A stretch of DNA of 64,000 bases from Azospirillum sp. TSO35-2 (GTDB lineage Bacteria; Pseudomonadota; Alphaproteobacteria; Azospirillales; Azospirillaceae). Below the pieces are notes generated by a model that did not search any database, was not told the origin of the DNA, and was given only the letters and a program-made list of their open reading frames with translations. The DNA is taken from positions 156,605-220,604 of the forward strand of contig NZ_LGRA01000008.1 of NCBI RefSeq assembly GCF_003116095.1, written 5' to 3'. A program made the position numbers and the translations under genes. This document shows, in pieces, positions 1 through 12,335 of this stretch. Each line of letters opens with the position of its first letter. The stretch's first letter is position 1.

Positions 1-70
1 TCAGCTCCGGATCGCCGGGGCCGACGCCGACGCCGTAAAGACGGCCGGGAGGGGTCAGGTCGCTGCTCAT
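1..70 (-). CDS. cobI: CobI, precorrin-2 C20-methyltransferase (N-terminus only)
   Basis: Only the first 23 residues lie in the window. They read MSSDLTPPGRLYGVGVGPGD and then PEL, the nucleotide-binding start typical of precorrin-2 C20-methyltransferases (L-Y-G-V-G-V-G-P-G-D-P). The enzyme would methylate precorrin-2 at C20 with SAM in corrin-ring synthesis. The ATG overlaps the cobH stop (ATGA), so it is the fourth visible gene of the cobN-cobG-cobH-cobI operon. The family call rests on the N-terminal motif and the neighbours; the rest of the gene is outside the window. Confidence 0.8.
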   Translation of the reverse strand, partial: MSSDLTPPGRLYGVGVGPGDPEL

Positions 71-705
71 TCGACGTCGCTCGCCAGGGCGTTGACGGCG
101 GCGGCGGCCATGGCGCTGCCGCCGCGCCGGCCCCGGATCGCCAGATAGGGGACGCCGAAGGGGTTGGCGGCCAGCGCCTCCTTGCTTTCCATCGCGCCGA
201 CGAAGCCGACGGGGAAGCCCAGGATCGCGGCGGGTTTCGGCGCGCCGGCCGCCAGCCGCTCCAGCAGGTAGAACAGCGCGGTCGGCGCGTTGCCGATGGC
301 GACCACCGACCCGCCCAGTCGCTCGCCCCACAAATCGAGCGCCGCGGCGGAGCGGGTGTTGCCGATGGTCTTCGCCAGATCGGGCACGGCGGCATCGCGC
401 AACGTGCAGACCACCGGGTTGTCGGCCGGCAGGCGGGCGCGGGTCACGCCGTGCGCCACCATCTCGCTGTCGCAGAGGATCGCGGCACCGTTGCGCAGCG
501 CCGTCCGGGCGGCGGTGCCGACGTCGGTGGAGAACAGCAGGTCCCGGGCGGCGTCGACCATGCCGCAGGCGTGGATGACGCGCACCGCCACCGGCTTCAG
601 GTCGTCGGGGATGCCGGACAGGTCGGCCTCCGCCCGGATGGTGGCGAAGGACTGGCGGTAGATGGCCGCTCCGTCGCGGATGTAGTCGTAGAGCGGCTCA
701 GGCAC
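67..705 (-). CDS. cobH: CobH, precorrin-8X methylmutase
   Basis: This 212-residue protein should catalyse the 1,5-methyl shift that converts precorrin-8X to hydrogenobyrinic acid in aerobic cobalamin synthesis. It has the family core: YIRDGAAIYRQSFATI near the start, V-R-V-I-H-A-C-G-M with the catalytic His, DSEMVAHGV, IGNAPTALF and GFPVGFVGAMESK. I chose a GTG start at 705, just upstream of the PEPLYDY sequence, because GAGGAG lies seven bases before it and the length then fits the family. A longer reading frame upstream is low-complexity cobG shadow. The start overlaps the cobG stop by eight bases, implying translational coupling. Confidence 0.93.
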   Translation of the reverse strand: MPEPLYDYIRDGAAIYRQSFATIRAEADLSGIPDDLKPVAVRVIHACGMVDAARDLLFSTDVGTAARTALRNGAAILCDSEMVAHGVTRARLPADNPVVCTLRDAAVPDLAKTIGNTRSAAALDLWGERLGGSVVAIGNAPTALFYLLERLAAGAPKPAAILGFPVGFVGAMESKEALAANPFGVPYLAIRGRRGGSAMAAAAVNALASDVE

Positions 706-2082
706 CGGAAAACTCCTCAACAGACAGACCGGCGACGCAGGCGATCGCGTCGTCGGGGGACAGGCCGGCGCGCAACGGGGCGTCGCCGGGCTTGGCGTTG
801 ACGGCGACGTCATACAGCCCGTCGCGCGCCGTCAGCGTGACATCGGCGGCGCCGGGGTGGGCGCAGCCCTTGGCGCAGCCCGACACATGCACCATTCGGA
901 CACGGTCCAGCAAGGGGCCTGCGCGCTCCGCGATGGCGAGCGCGGTGGCGTGGGTGTCGGTGGTGCCGACGTCGCAGCCACGCACGCCGCTGCACGCCGT
1001 CAGCTTCAGGCGGCGGTCGGTGTGGCTGAGGATGGCGCCGCGGGCGCGCGCGGTGGCTTCGGCGTCCGCGGTCGGGTCGACGAGAAGGAGGGCGCGCCAG
1101 GGAGTGATGCGGATCTCGGTGCAGACGGACGCCAGGGCGGACAGGGTGGCGCAGGTCAGGCGGCCGAAGGGGAAGGCGACCACTTTTCCGACGCTGATTT
1201 CCTTCTCCTCTCTGGGGAGAAGGTTAGGATGAGGGGGTTCGGCGCCGCCGAAGATATCCATGAGGTGCGTCCCCCTCACCTTGATCCTCTCCCCGCTCTC
1301 AGCGGACCTTTGGTCCGCCTGCCGCGACAGCGCAAACTTCGTTTGCGCGAAAGCGGGGGGGAGAGGAGAAATCGGTGTGGAGAGGCGCAAGATAAACGGT
1401 TCAACCCCAATCGCAGCCACCAGCCCCGCCATGCGGCGCGGCGGCTCGGGTTGTTCCGCGCGCAGGTCCAGGAAGGCGCGGCCGAGCGCCGAGGCCACAT
1501 CCGCCACGTCCTCCGCCCGGCACAGCCCCAGCGGTGCCGCCTGCGCCAGCGTGCCGCCCAGCGACACCTGGAACCGCCCGCCGTCCAGCGCGTCGAAGCG
1601 TACATCCGTGCTGCTGTCCGCCAGATGGCCGAGGCCGCCACCGCAGACCAGCCAGCCGAACTTCGGCGGCAGGCGGTGCAGTACGCTGTCCTCCGCCAGC
1701 CGTACGTCCAGTGTACGCGCCACCGGCCGTACGTCGACCCCGCACGGGTCGAGCCCGGCGGTGGGGGAGCACAGGACGTTGCGGACCGCCTCGCTCGCCG
1801 CGTCGTCGGCGACGTAGCCCATCGCGCGCAGGGCGTCGGTCACCGGCCCGATCCCCTCCGAAGACACCCCGCGCACTTGCAGGTTGCCGCGGTGGCTGAG
1901 GTCGATCAGACCGTTGCCGTAACGATCTCCCAGCTCGGCGATGCGCCGGGCGTGGTCGGCGGGCAGCGCGCCGGCCGGCACGCGCACCCGCAGCAGGAAG
2001 CCGTCGCCGACCTCCATCGGCGCCAGCACGCCGGGGCAGGTGCCGCGGCGGCGTGGCTGGTTGCGTGTCGACAGGATGCCGG

Positions 2083-2086
<4 letters not shown>
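698..2086 (-). CDS. cobG: CobG, precorrin-3B synthase
   Basis: This 462-residue protein belongs to the nitrite/sulfite reductase-like monooxygenases that convert precorrin-3A to precorrin-3B with O2, so it marks the oxygen-dependent cobalamin route. The start MTGILSTRNQPRRRGTCPGV leads into the ferredoxin-like half domain (DLSHRGNLQVRGV). The C-terminal half has the Cys cluster CSGVRGC and HVSGCAKGCAHPG that binds a 4Fe-4S cluster. The ATG overlaps the cobN stop (ATGA). Oddly, about 60 residues in the middle (DNA about 1200-1375) are encoded by a palindromic repeat element inserted in frame. That stretch is Arg/Ser/Pro-rich and unlike the rest of the protein, yet the frame stays open. Confidence 0.92.
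1200..1375. repeat. Palindromic repeat element inside cobG
   Basis: This stretch contains nested inverted repeats: the pair GCGGACC / GGTCCGC, the pair GCGCAAAC / GTTTGCGC, and flanking CCCCGCT / AGCGGGG arms. It closely matches the element at 5505-5692 when read on the opposite strand, including the GGTCCGCTGAGAGCGGGG core. In cobG it adds codons without a stop or frameshift, so CobG gains a foreign, probably surface-exposed loop between the two halves of the enzyme. Confidence 0.75.
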
Positions 2087-5475
<3,389 letters not shown>

Positions 5476-5504
5476 GTGTCGTTACTGTTCCGGGGGTGTT
5501 TGCC

Positions 5505-5692
5505 CCCTCCCTCCCGCTCTTGCGAGCGGGTCCCTACCTCCCCCGCTTGTCAGCGGGAGAGGGCCAAATGTGCAGTGCGGCGGCAGTCCCCTCTCCCGCC
5601 GCTCTCGCGCCAGCTACGCTGGCGCTGCCGCGTCAGACGGACCTTCGGTCCGCTGAGAGCGGGGGAGGGTTAGGGAGGGGGCAACGCCCGCC
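5505..5692. repeat. Palindromic repeat elements between divergent cobN and the IalB-like gene
   Basis: The intergenic stretch 5476-5728 is mostly inverted repeats. One part has CCCGCTCTTGCGAGCGGG, then CCCCCGCTTGTCAGCGGGAG. The second part has GCGCCAGCTACGCTGGCGC followed by GACGGACCTTCGGTCCG and AGAGCGGGGGAGGG. The second part matches the element inside cobG (1200-1375) in inverted orientation. I see no clear promoter boxes here, although two divergent genes must start from this region. Confidence 0.75.
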
Positions 5693-5728
5693 TCCGTCGA
5701 TGCACCACCAAGACCACAGGACCGTCCC

Positions 5729-6337
5729 ATGACCGGCGCCCGCCACGGACAGCGTTTGATCCTCGCCCTGGCGATGCTGATCGCCGCCATGCTGCCGGCG
5801 AGCGCGCAGCCAGCCACCGCCACCGCCACCGCCACCGCCACCGACGACCGGCCCTTCCGGGAGTTCGACGAAACCTTCAAGTCCTGGCGGCTCTATTGCC
5901 AGGTCTGGACCGCCACCCGACAGGTGGAGTGCGAGCTGTCCAGCCGCGGCATCAACGACCGCACGGCGCGGCTGGTCTGGCTGCGCTCGACCGATCGCTG
6001 GCGCGAGGGGCTGCGCTTCCGGGTCGCCGCCGAGGCTTTGGATCTCGACAAGCTGGTGCGGGTCTGGTCCGACCGGGCGGTGTTCAAGCCGGACTCCCCC
6101 TGCAAGCCCTACCGGTTCGAGACCAACACCTGCGCGGTGACCGATCCCGAGATCAACCGCCGCATGGTGGAGAAGATCGCCCCGGCGCCGGAAATCTCCA
6201 TCGTCGGCCAGTCGCCGGCGGGCGGGAAAACGGAGGTGCGGTTCCCGCTGGCCGGCTTCCGCGAGGCGGTGGAGCGCAGCGAGGCCCTGCGCGCGATGGC
6301 CGGCCGGCCCTGGGCGACGAGCCCCGGCGGCGATTGA
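5729..6337 (+). CDS. Secreted IalB-family (invasion associated locus B-like) protein
   Basis: This 202-residue protein has a signal peptide (RLILALAMLIAAMLPASAQ) followed by a short Ala-Thr run from a six-base ACCGCC tandem repeat. The mature part contains FKSWRLYCQVW...QVECELSS, the paired-Cys W-x-x-x-C pattern of the IalB family, then two further Cys (SPCKPYRFETNTCAV). The family is common in alphaproteobacteria and is periplasmic or secreted, with no firm general biochemical role. It is divergent from cobN and has RNase R downstream, so context does not sharpen the function. Confidence 0.7.
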   Translation: MTGARHGQRLILALAMLIAAMLPASAQPATATATATATDDRPFREFDETFKSWRLYCQVWTATRQVECELSSRGINDRTARLVWLRSTDRWREGLRFRVAAEALDLDKLVRVWSDRAVFKPDSPCKPYRFETNTCAVTDPEINRRMVEKIAPAPEISIVGQSPAGGKTEVRFPLAGFREAVERSEALRAMAGRPWATSPGGD

Positions 6338-6385
6338 TCCCCATATCGTTCCTTCTCTGACAAAAACCGACGGACGCCCAGCCCC

Positions 6386-8554
6386 GTGACCGACAGCCGT
6401 TTCCCCAGCAAGGACACCGTCCTCGCCTTCATCCGGTCCAGCACCACCCCGGTCGGCAAGCGCGAGATCGCCCGCGCCTTCAAGCTGTCCGGCTCGGCCG
6501 ACCGCGAGGCGTTGAAGGACCTGCTGCGCGAGCTGGAGGCCGACGGCGCGGTGGAGCGCGGCCGCAACAAGCGCGTCGCCCCGCCGCAGGCGCTGCCGGA
6601 AGTCGCCGTGCTGCTGGTCACCGGCGCCGATGCCGACGGCGAGCTGTCCGCCCGCCCCCTGACCTGGACCGGCGAGGGCAACCCGCCGCGCATCTTCCTG
6701 CCGGCAAACCGCAAGACCGATGGTGACCGCAAGGCTGGTGGCGGGGACAGGCCGCTGGCGGTGGGCGACACGCTGCTGGCCAAGCTTGCCCGCATCAACG
6801 ACCGGCTGTATCAGGCGCGCGTCATCCGCCGCATCGACGGCGAGCGCGAGGGCCGCGTGCTGGGCGTCTACCGCCCGGCGGCCGACGGTGGACGCATCGT
6901 GCCGACCGACCGCCGCCACAAGACCGAGTTCCTGGTGCTGCCGCCCAACCGGGGCGAGGCGGAGGCCGGCGACCTCGTCTTCGCCGACCTGCTGCCGGCC
7001 GGGCGGGCCGGGCAGCCGCAGGCCCGGGTGGTGGAGCGGCTGGGCTCCACCGACGAGCCGCGCGCCTTCAGCCTGATCGCCATCCACACCCACGGCCTGC
7101 CGACCGTTTTCCCGCACGCCGCGCTGCGCGAGGCGGAACTGGCGGCTGTGCCGGCGCTGATGCAGCGCGAGGATCTGCGCGGCATCCCGCTGGTGACCAT
7201 CGACGGTTCCGACGCGCGCGACTTCGACGACGCGGTGTGGGCGGAGGCCGACGACGACCCCGCCAACCCGGACGGCTGGCACCTGCTGGTCGCCATCGCC
7301 GATGTTTCATACTATGTCCGCCCCGGTTCGGCACTGGACCGCGCCGCGTATGAGCGCGGCAACTCGGTGTACTTCCCCGACCGCGTCGTGCCGATGTTGC
7401 CGGAGGCGCTGTCGAACGGCCTGTGCTCGCTGCGGCCGGGGGAGGACCGCGCCTGTCTGGCCTTCCACCTGTGGATCGACCGCAACGGCGCGCTGATCCG
7501 GCACCGGCTGGTGCGCGGCCTGATGCGCTCCGCCGCGCGGCTGACCTATGAACAGGTGCAGGATTGCCGCGACGGCCGGCCGGACGAGGTGACGGCGCCG
7601 CTGGCCGACACGGTGATCACCCCGCTCTACGGCGCGTACACCCGCCTGGCCCAGGCCAGGGGCCGGCGCGGCACGCTGGAACTCGACCTGCCGGAGCGCC
7701 GCGTCCGCATCGACGAGCGCGGCCGGGTCGCCGCCATCACCGCGCGCGAGCGGTTCGACAGCCACCGCCTGATCGAGGAGTTCATGATCGCCGCCAACGT
7801 CGCGGCGGCGGAGGTGCTGGAAAGCCGGACCATGCCGGGCCTCTACCGCGTCCACGACCGCCCGTCGATGGACAAGATGGAGGCGTTGCGCGGCTTCCTG
7901 GCCGGGATCGGCCACCCGCTGGCCAAGGGGTCCGACCTGAAGCCGGAGCATTTCACCCGCATCCTGCGCAAGGTGGAGGGCACGTCGCACGCGCCGCTGG
8001 TCAGCGAGATGGTCCTGCGCGCCCAGGCCCAGGCCGCCTACAGCCCGGACAACATCGGCCATTTCGGGCTGGCGCTGCACCGCTACGCCCATTTCACCTC
8101 GCCGATCCGCCGCTACGCCGACCTGATCGTCCACCGGGCGCTGATCCGCACGCTGGGCCTCGGCGTCGGTGGGCTGGACGACGAGACGCTGGGCCGGCTG
8201 GCGGAGATCGGCGAGCATCTGTCGGGCACCGAACGCCGCGCCGCGACGGCCGAACGCGACGCCGTCGACCGCTACACCGCCGCCTTCCTGGCCGACCGGG
8301 TCGGCGAGCGGTTCACCGGCCGCGTGTCCGGCGTCAGCCGCTTCGGCCTGTTCGTCCGGCTGGACGAGAGCGGCGCCGATGGGCTGATCCCGGCCAGCAC
8401 CCTGCCCGACGATCGCTACGAGCATGACGAGGCGGCGCACGCCCTGGTCGGGCAGCGTCACGGCCGGACCTACCGCCTCAGCGACCGGGTGGCCGTGGTG
8501 CTGGTGGAGGCCGATCCGCTGACCGGCAGCACCCTGTTCCGGCTGGTCGACTGA
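6386..8554 (+). CDS. rnr: Ribonuclease R (VacB/RNase II family)
   Basis: This 722-residue 3'-5' exoribonuclease should degrade structured RNA in the cytoplasm. Order of domains: an N-terminal winged-helix (about 1-70), cold-shock OB folds (about 80-230), the RNB catalytic domain with IDGSDARDFDDAV at about 272-284 holding the metal-binding Asp residues, the HFGLALHRYAHFTSPIRRYA signature near 560, and a C-terminal S1 domain (FTGRVSGVSRFGLFVRL). The usual basic C-terminal tail is short. The start is a GTG, and the next upstream gene ends 48 bases before. Confidence 0.95.
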   Translation: MTDSRFPSKDTVLAFIRSSTTPVGKREIARAFKLSGSADREALKDLLRELEADGAVERGRNKRVAPPQALPEVAVLLVTGADADGELSARPLTWTGEGNPPRIFLPANRKTDGDRKAGGGDRPLAVGDTLLAKLARINDRLYQARVIRRIDGEREGRVLGVYRPAADGGRIVPTDRRHKTEFLVLPPNRGEAEAGDLVFADLLPAGRAGQPQARVVERLGSTDEPRAFSLIAIHTHGLPTVFPHAALREAELAAVPALMQREDLRGIPLVTIDGSDARDFDDAVWAEADDDPANPDGWHLLVAIADVSYYVRPGSALDRAAYERGNSVYFPDRVVPMLPEALSNGLCSLRPGEDRACLAFHLWIDRNGALIRHRLVRGLMRSAARLTYEQVQDCRDGRPDEVTAPLADTVITPLYGAYTRLAQARGRRGTLELDLPERRVRIDERGRVAAITARERFDSHRLIEEFMIAANVAAAEVLESRTMPGLYRVHDRPSMDKMEALRGFLAGIGHPLAKGSDLKPEHFTRILRKVEGTSHAPLVSEMVLRAQAQAAYSPDNIGHFGLALHRYAHFTSPIRRYADLIVHRALIRTLGLGVGGLDDETLGRLAEIGEHLSGTERRAATAERDAVDRYTAAFLADRVGERFTGRVSGVSRFGLFVRLDESGADGLIPASTLPDDRYEHDEAAHALVGQRHGRTYRLSDRVAVVLVEADPLTGSTLFRLVD

Positions 8555-8583
8555 GGCGCGCCGCCCGCCACCCGTGTCTTTTC

Positions 8584-8635
8584 GGCCACGCTTGCGCTTG
8601 GCGGCAAAAGCGTGGCCCTGCCAGGGATTTGGCAG
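8584..8635. repeat. Two adjacent hairpins after rnr
   Basis: GGCCACGCTT at 8584-8593 pairs with AAGCGTGGCC at 8608-8617, and CTGCCA/TGGCAG form a second stem right after (8618-8635). There is no T-run, so this is a weak terminator at best. The remainder of the 8555-8813 gap holds no gene that I can support. Confidence 0.45.
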
Positions 8636-8813
8636 GCCGCGCCATACCAGCGTGACCTTGGCGCCACAGATTTGGACATTTCGCAACATTGTGGTGCGGA
8701 CCGCAATTTTGTCCCGCTCCGCCTCTGAACGAAGGTGCTATCTCTTACCCATCCGGGATCGGGAACATCCTCGTCCGGTCCGGTCGCAGGAAAGGGAGGC
8801 CGCGGTTAGCCCC

Positions 8814-10472
8814 ATGGCCAAGTGCGCTTGCAACGCGCCGCCGCGCGTGTCGCCGTTTCGGATCCCGGCGTTTCCGACCCAGCCCGTCTGGACCGTGGCG
8901 CAACGGCTGGGCCGCTCCCTCCACCATTCCCTGAGACGTACGGCGCTGCAACTCGGCGCCGCGTCCGTCCTGTTCACCCTGTCCACCGGCCCGGCGCCGG
9001 CGCTGACCCCGGCGACCCCGCCACCGGTCAGCGAGCAGGTGTTCGCCGTCGGTTTCAACAAGATCGCCGAGGTCTATCTGGACCCGGTGTCCTTCGACCG
9101 CCTCGGCCTCGACGGGCTGAAGGGGTTGACCGGCATCGACCCCGCCGTGACGGTGGAACGCGCCGGCAGCACCGTACGCCTGTACGTGTCGGGCGCGCTG
9201 AGCGCGGAGTACGGCATGGCCGGCGCCGCGGACGCCGGCGGCTGGGCCGCGCTGACCGCCCGGGTGATCGACCGCGCCCGCATCTTCTCGCCGGTGCTGG
9301 CCAAGGCCACGCCGGAACGGCTCTATCAGGTGGTGTTCGACGGCGTCACCGCCGACCTCGACGGTTATTCCCGCTACACCGGCGTCCAGCGCGCGACCAA
9401 CGAACGGGCGCAGCGCGAGGGCTATGGCGGTGTCGGCGTCACGCTGGACAACGCCAACGGCCGCGTCACCGTGCATGACGTCATGGCGCACAGCCCGGCC
9501 GACCGCGCCGGCGTCGTCGACGGCGACCAGTTGCTGGCGATCGACGGCGACCTGACCACCCGGCTGACCGCGTCCGAAATGCGCGACCGGCTGCGCGGCC
9601 CGACCGGGACCGTCGTCATCCTGACGCTGGCCCGCGACAGCGCGGCCCCGCGCCGGCTGCCGCTGCGGCGCGAACGGGTGGTGCCCAACACCGTGACCTA
9701 TTCGCTGTCCGGCGACATCGGCGTCGTCAAGCTGGATCGCTTCAACGCGACCACCGCGTCGAGCCTGCGCACCGCGGTCACCGCCATCCGGCAGGGCGCC
9801 GGCAGCACGCTGCGCGGCATGGTGCTCGACCTCCGCGGCAACCCGGGCGGGCTGCTGGACCAAGCGGTCGCGGTGGCCGACCTGTTCATCCGCCGCGGCC
9901 GGATCATCTCGACCGAGGGCCGCAACCCCGACAGCCGCCAGCGCTTCGACGCCAACCCCGACGACCTGCTCGACGGGCTGCCGCTGGTGGTGCTGGTCGA
10001 CGGCCGCTCCGCCTCGTCGGCGGAGGTGGTGGCGTCGGCGCTGCAGGACTCCGGCCGCGCGGTGGTGGTCGGCGCCTCCAGCTACGGCAAGGGCAGCGTC
10101 CAGACGGTGACCCGCCTGCCCAACGACGGCGAGCTGTTCCTGACCTGGAGCCGCATCTACACCCCGGCCGGCTACACCCTGCACCGCCAGGGCGTGCAGC
10201 CCACCGTTTGCACCAGCCACGCCGGCCAGACCGACCCGGACGCCCTGCTGGCCGACCTGCGCGAAGGGCGGCTGCGCCCGGCGCAGATCGCCAGCTGGCG
10301 GTCGAAGGCGGCCGACGACGAGCAGGCGCTGAACAGCCTGCGCGAAACCTGCCCCTGGAAGGAGCATGAGCCGGAGCTGGACCTGAAGGTCGCGATGCGG
10401 CTGCTGTCCGACCCGGCGCTGTACCAGCGGGCGGTCGCCATGGCGGTCGTCAACACCGTCGCCGAACGCTGA
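8814..10472 (+). CDS. S41 family C-terminal processing protease with PDZ domain
   Basis: This protein of about 552 residues should be an exported Ser/Lys-dyad protease. I chose the ATG at 8814 (MAKCACNAPP...) because AAAGGGAGG lies upstream; the reading frame stays open further upstream but that part is not protein-like. After a hydrophobic export segment ending near STGPAPALT come a PDZ domain (GVGVTLDNANGRVTVHDVM...GDQLLAIDG) and the S41 core: LDLRGNPGG, the nucleophile segment GRSASSAEVVASAL and the general-base Lys in SSYGKGSVQTV. A C-terminal tail of about 100 residues follows. The exact start and the signal cleavage site are uncertain. Confidence 0.9.
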   Translation: MAKCACNAPPRVSPFRIPAFPTQPVWTVAQRLGRSLHHSLRRTALQLGAASVLFTLSTGPAPALTPATPPPVSEQVFAVGFNKIAEVYLDPVSFDRLGLDGLKGLTGIDPAVTVERAGSTVRLYVSGALSAEYGMAGAADAGGWAALTARVIDRARIFSPVLAKATPERLYQVVFDGVTADLDGYSRYTGVQRATNERAQREGYGGVGVTLDNANGRVTVHDVMAHSPADRAGVVDGDQLLAIDGDLTTRLTASEMRDRLRGPTGTVVILTLARDSAAPRRLPLRRERVVPNTVTYSLSGDIGVVKLDRFNATTASSLRTAVTAIRQGAGSTLRGMVLDLRGNPGGLLDQAVAVADLFIRRGRIISTEGRNPDSRQRFDANPDDLLDGLPLVVLVDGRSASSAEVVASALQDSGRAVVVGASSYGKGSVQTVTRLPNDGELFLTWSRIYTPAGYTLHRQGVQPTVCTSHAGQTDPDALLADLREGRLRPAQIASWRSKAADDEQALNSLRETCPWKEHEPELDLKVAMRLLSDPALYQRAVAMAVVNTVAER

Positions 10473-10526
10473 TCGCGGCGGTTGGGGCATTGATGGGGCG
10501 TTGGCCGAATTGGCCGCCCATAACGC

Positions 10527-10554
10527 TTGACATCACGGCGTCAGACGGTATCTT
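10527..10554 (+). promoter_or_regulatory. Probable sigma-70 promoter of rpmG
   Basis: TTGACA (10527-10532), a 16-base spacer and TATCTT (10549-10554) lie about 67 bases upstream of the rpmG start. The -35 box is a perfect consensus match. Confidence 0.6.
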
Positions 10555-10620
10555 CCGCCGCTACGACGCCGCCCCCGCCGGGCCGGCGGGGCACGGATTT
10601 TATTTGTCGGGATCGAGATC

Positions 10621-10788
10621 ATGGCCAAGCAGAACACCGTCCTCATCAAGCTGGTGAGCACGGCTGACACCGGTTTCTTCTACGTCAAGAAGAAGAACCC
10701 GAAGAAGACCACCGAGAAGCTGTCGTTCCGCAAGTACGACCCGGTGGCGCGCAAGCATGTCGAGTTCAAGGAAAGCAAGATCAAGTAA
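10621..10788 (+). CDS. rpmG: 50S ribosomal protein L33
   Basis: This 55-residue basic protein starts [20 protein letters not shown] and continues through a [19 protein letters not shown] segment, which is the L33 sequence of alphaproteobacteria. This version lacks the Cys pairs of zinc-binding L33, so it is the Cys-free type. It has its own promoter and is followed by a strong terminator, so it is probably transcribed alone. Confidence 0.95.
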   Translation: MAKQNTVLIKLVSTADTGFFYVKKKNPKKTTEKLSFRKYDPVARKHVEFKESKIK

Positions 10789-10824
10789 GGCTTTCCCGAC
10801 ACGTTGCTGTGCTTCGAATGAACA

Positions 10825-10854
10825 GGCCGCCTTCCGGGCGGCCTTTTCGTTTTT
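10825..10854 (+). terminator. Rho-independent terminator of rpmG
   Basis: GGCCGCC (10825-10831), a five-base loop and GGCGGCC (10837-10843) are followed by TTTTCGTTTTT. This ends the rpmG transcript. Downstream, an 11-base unit (ATAGGCCCCAG) is repeated about two and a half times near 10977-11003, ahead of the next gene. Confidence 0.88.
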
Positions 10855-11038
10855 CTGCCTGAGGTCCTGCGATCGGGCCGGGTGGAGCGGGCGGGCGCTC
10901 CTGCGCAATTGCGGTGATTGTCGCACCTCTCATGCGTGCATTCCAACCGAAGGCCGGCGGGAGGACACTTTCCGGGTAGGCCCCAGATAGGCCCCAGATA
11001 GGCCATTGAGCCGGGCCTCTCATCCGGAGGGACCGATC

Positions 11039-12331
11039 GTGCCCGACACGCATCCCACCCAGATCGCCGATTCCATTGGGCCGGAGCGCCGCGCGGCGCT
11101 CGCCACCCGTTTCCAGAAGGCGCGGTCCCGCACCGCGGAACTGGTGGCTCCCCTGTCGCCGGAAGACCTGATGGTGCAGACCGCACCCTACGGCACCCCG
11201 GCGAAATGGCACCTCGCCCATACCAGTTGGCTGTTCGAGGTGGCGGTGCTGATTCCCTTCAGTCCCGGCTACCGCCCCTGCGATCCGACCTTCCTCGACC
11301 TGTTCGCGGCGCGCGGCAACCACCCGCATCCACCACCCCGCGCCCTGTCCCGCCCCACCGTGGCGGAGATCATGCGCCACCGCGACCACATCAACGCGGC
11401 GGTGCTGCACCTGATCGACCAGGCCGAGGATGGGCGGTGGGAGGCGGTGGCGGCGGCGGTGACCATGGCCGTCGCCCATGAACGCCGCCACCAGGAGCGC
11501 ATGCTGCTGCACATCAAGCACGCGCTGTGGTGCAACCCGCTGCGCCCCGCCTTCGAACCGCCGCCCGACATTCCCCCGGCCGGCACCCGCCAGGACGGGT
11601 GGGTCGAGAAGGCGGGTGGCCTGATCGAGATCGGCCGGCCGACTCCGGTTCCGGGGTTCGACCATGAGGGGCCACGCCACCGCGTCTGGCTCGATCCCTA
11701 CCGGCTGGCCGCCCGCCCGGTGTCCTGCGGCGAGTTCCTGGACTTCATCAAGGCCGACGGCTACAGCCGCCGCGAACTGTGGCTGTCCGACGGCTGGGAC
11801 ACCGCCCGCGCCGAGGGCTGGAGCGCCCCGCTCTATTGGGAACGCACCGGCAGCGGAGGGGCGGGCGGCTGGCGGATCTTCACCCTCTACGGCATGCGCC
11901 CGCTCGACCCGGACGAGCCGGTCTGCCATGTCAGCTGGTACGAGGCCGACGCCTACGCCCGCTGGGCCGGCGCCCGCCTGCCTTACGAGGCCGAATGGGA
12001 AGCGGTCGCCGCCGACTGCGACAGCATGGGCAACCTGCTGGGCACCGGCCACCGTCACCCATGCGCCGGGGCCTGCCACGGCGCCGGGCCCTGGCAGATG
12101 TGCGGCGACGTCTGGGAATGGACCCGCGACGCCTTCACCCCCTACCCCGGCTATCGCCAGCCCGACGGACCGGACGAGGCGGTGCATGGTCGCTTCGCCA
12201 TCAACCGCATGGTCCTGCGCGGCGGCAGTTGCCTGACCCCGTTCGACCACGCCGGTCCCTGGACCCGGCACCATCTGCGCCCCGAAAGCCGGCTGTCGGT
12301 GACGGGGATCCGCTTGGCGGAGGACGGCTGA
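11039..12331 (+). CDS. egtB: EgtB-like non-haem iron sulfoxide synthase (DinB + FGE-sulfatase domains)
   Basis: This 430-residue protein has an N-terminal DinB-type four-helix domain with the iron ligands in AVAHERRHQERMLLH (H-x3-H-x-E) and a C-terminal formylglycine-generating-enzyme-like domain (VCHVSWYEADAYARWAGARLP, then GDVWEWTRDAF and LRGGSC). This architecture is EgtB/OvoA, which joins a thiol to hercynine in ergothioneine synthesis. I chose the GTG at 11039 because GGAGGGA stands seven bases before it. No egtD-type hercynine methyltransferase lies nearby, so ergothioneine is likely but not proven as the product. Confidence 0.82.
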   Translation: MPDTHPTQIADSIGPERRAALATRFQKARSRTAELVAPLSPEDLMVQTAPYGTPAKWHLAHTSWLFEVAVLIPFSPGYRPCDPTFLDLFAARGNHPHPPPRALSRPTVAEIMRHRDHINAAVLHLIDQAEDGRWEAVAAAVTMAVAHERRHQERMLLHIKHALWCNPLRPAFEPPPDIPPAGTRQDGWVEKAGGLIEIGRPTPVPGFDHEGPRHRVWLDPYRLAARPVSCGEFLDFIKADGYSRRELWLSDGWDTARAEGWSAPLYWERTGSGGAGGWRIFTLYGMRPLDPDEPVCHVSWYEADAYARWAGARLPYEAEWEAVAADCDSMGNLLGTGHRHPCAGACHGAGPWQMCGDVWEWTRDAFTPYPGYRQPDGPDEAVHGRFAINRMVLRGGSCLTPFDHAGPWTRHHLRPESRLSVTGIRLAEDG

Positions 12332-12335
12332 CCGG

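Noticed and set aside
5476..5728. Cobalamin riboswitch upstream of cobN
   Set aside because: The region is built of inverted repeats shared with cobG and other gaps. I could not find the conserved B12-box pieces in either strand.
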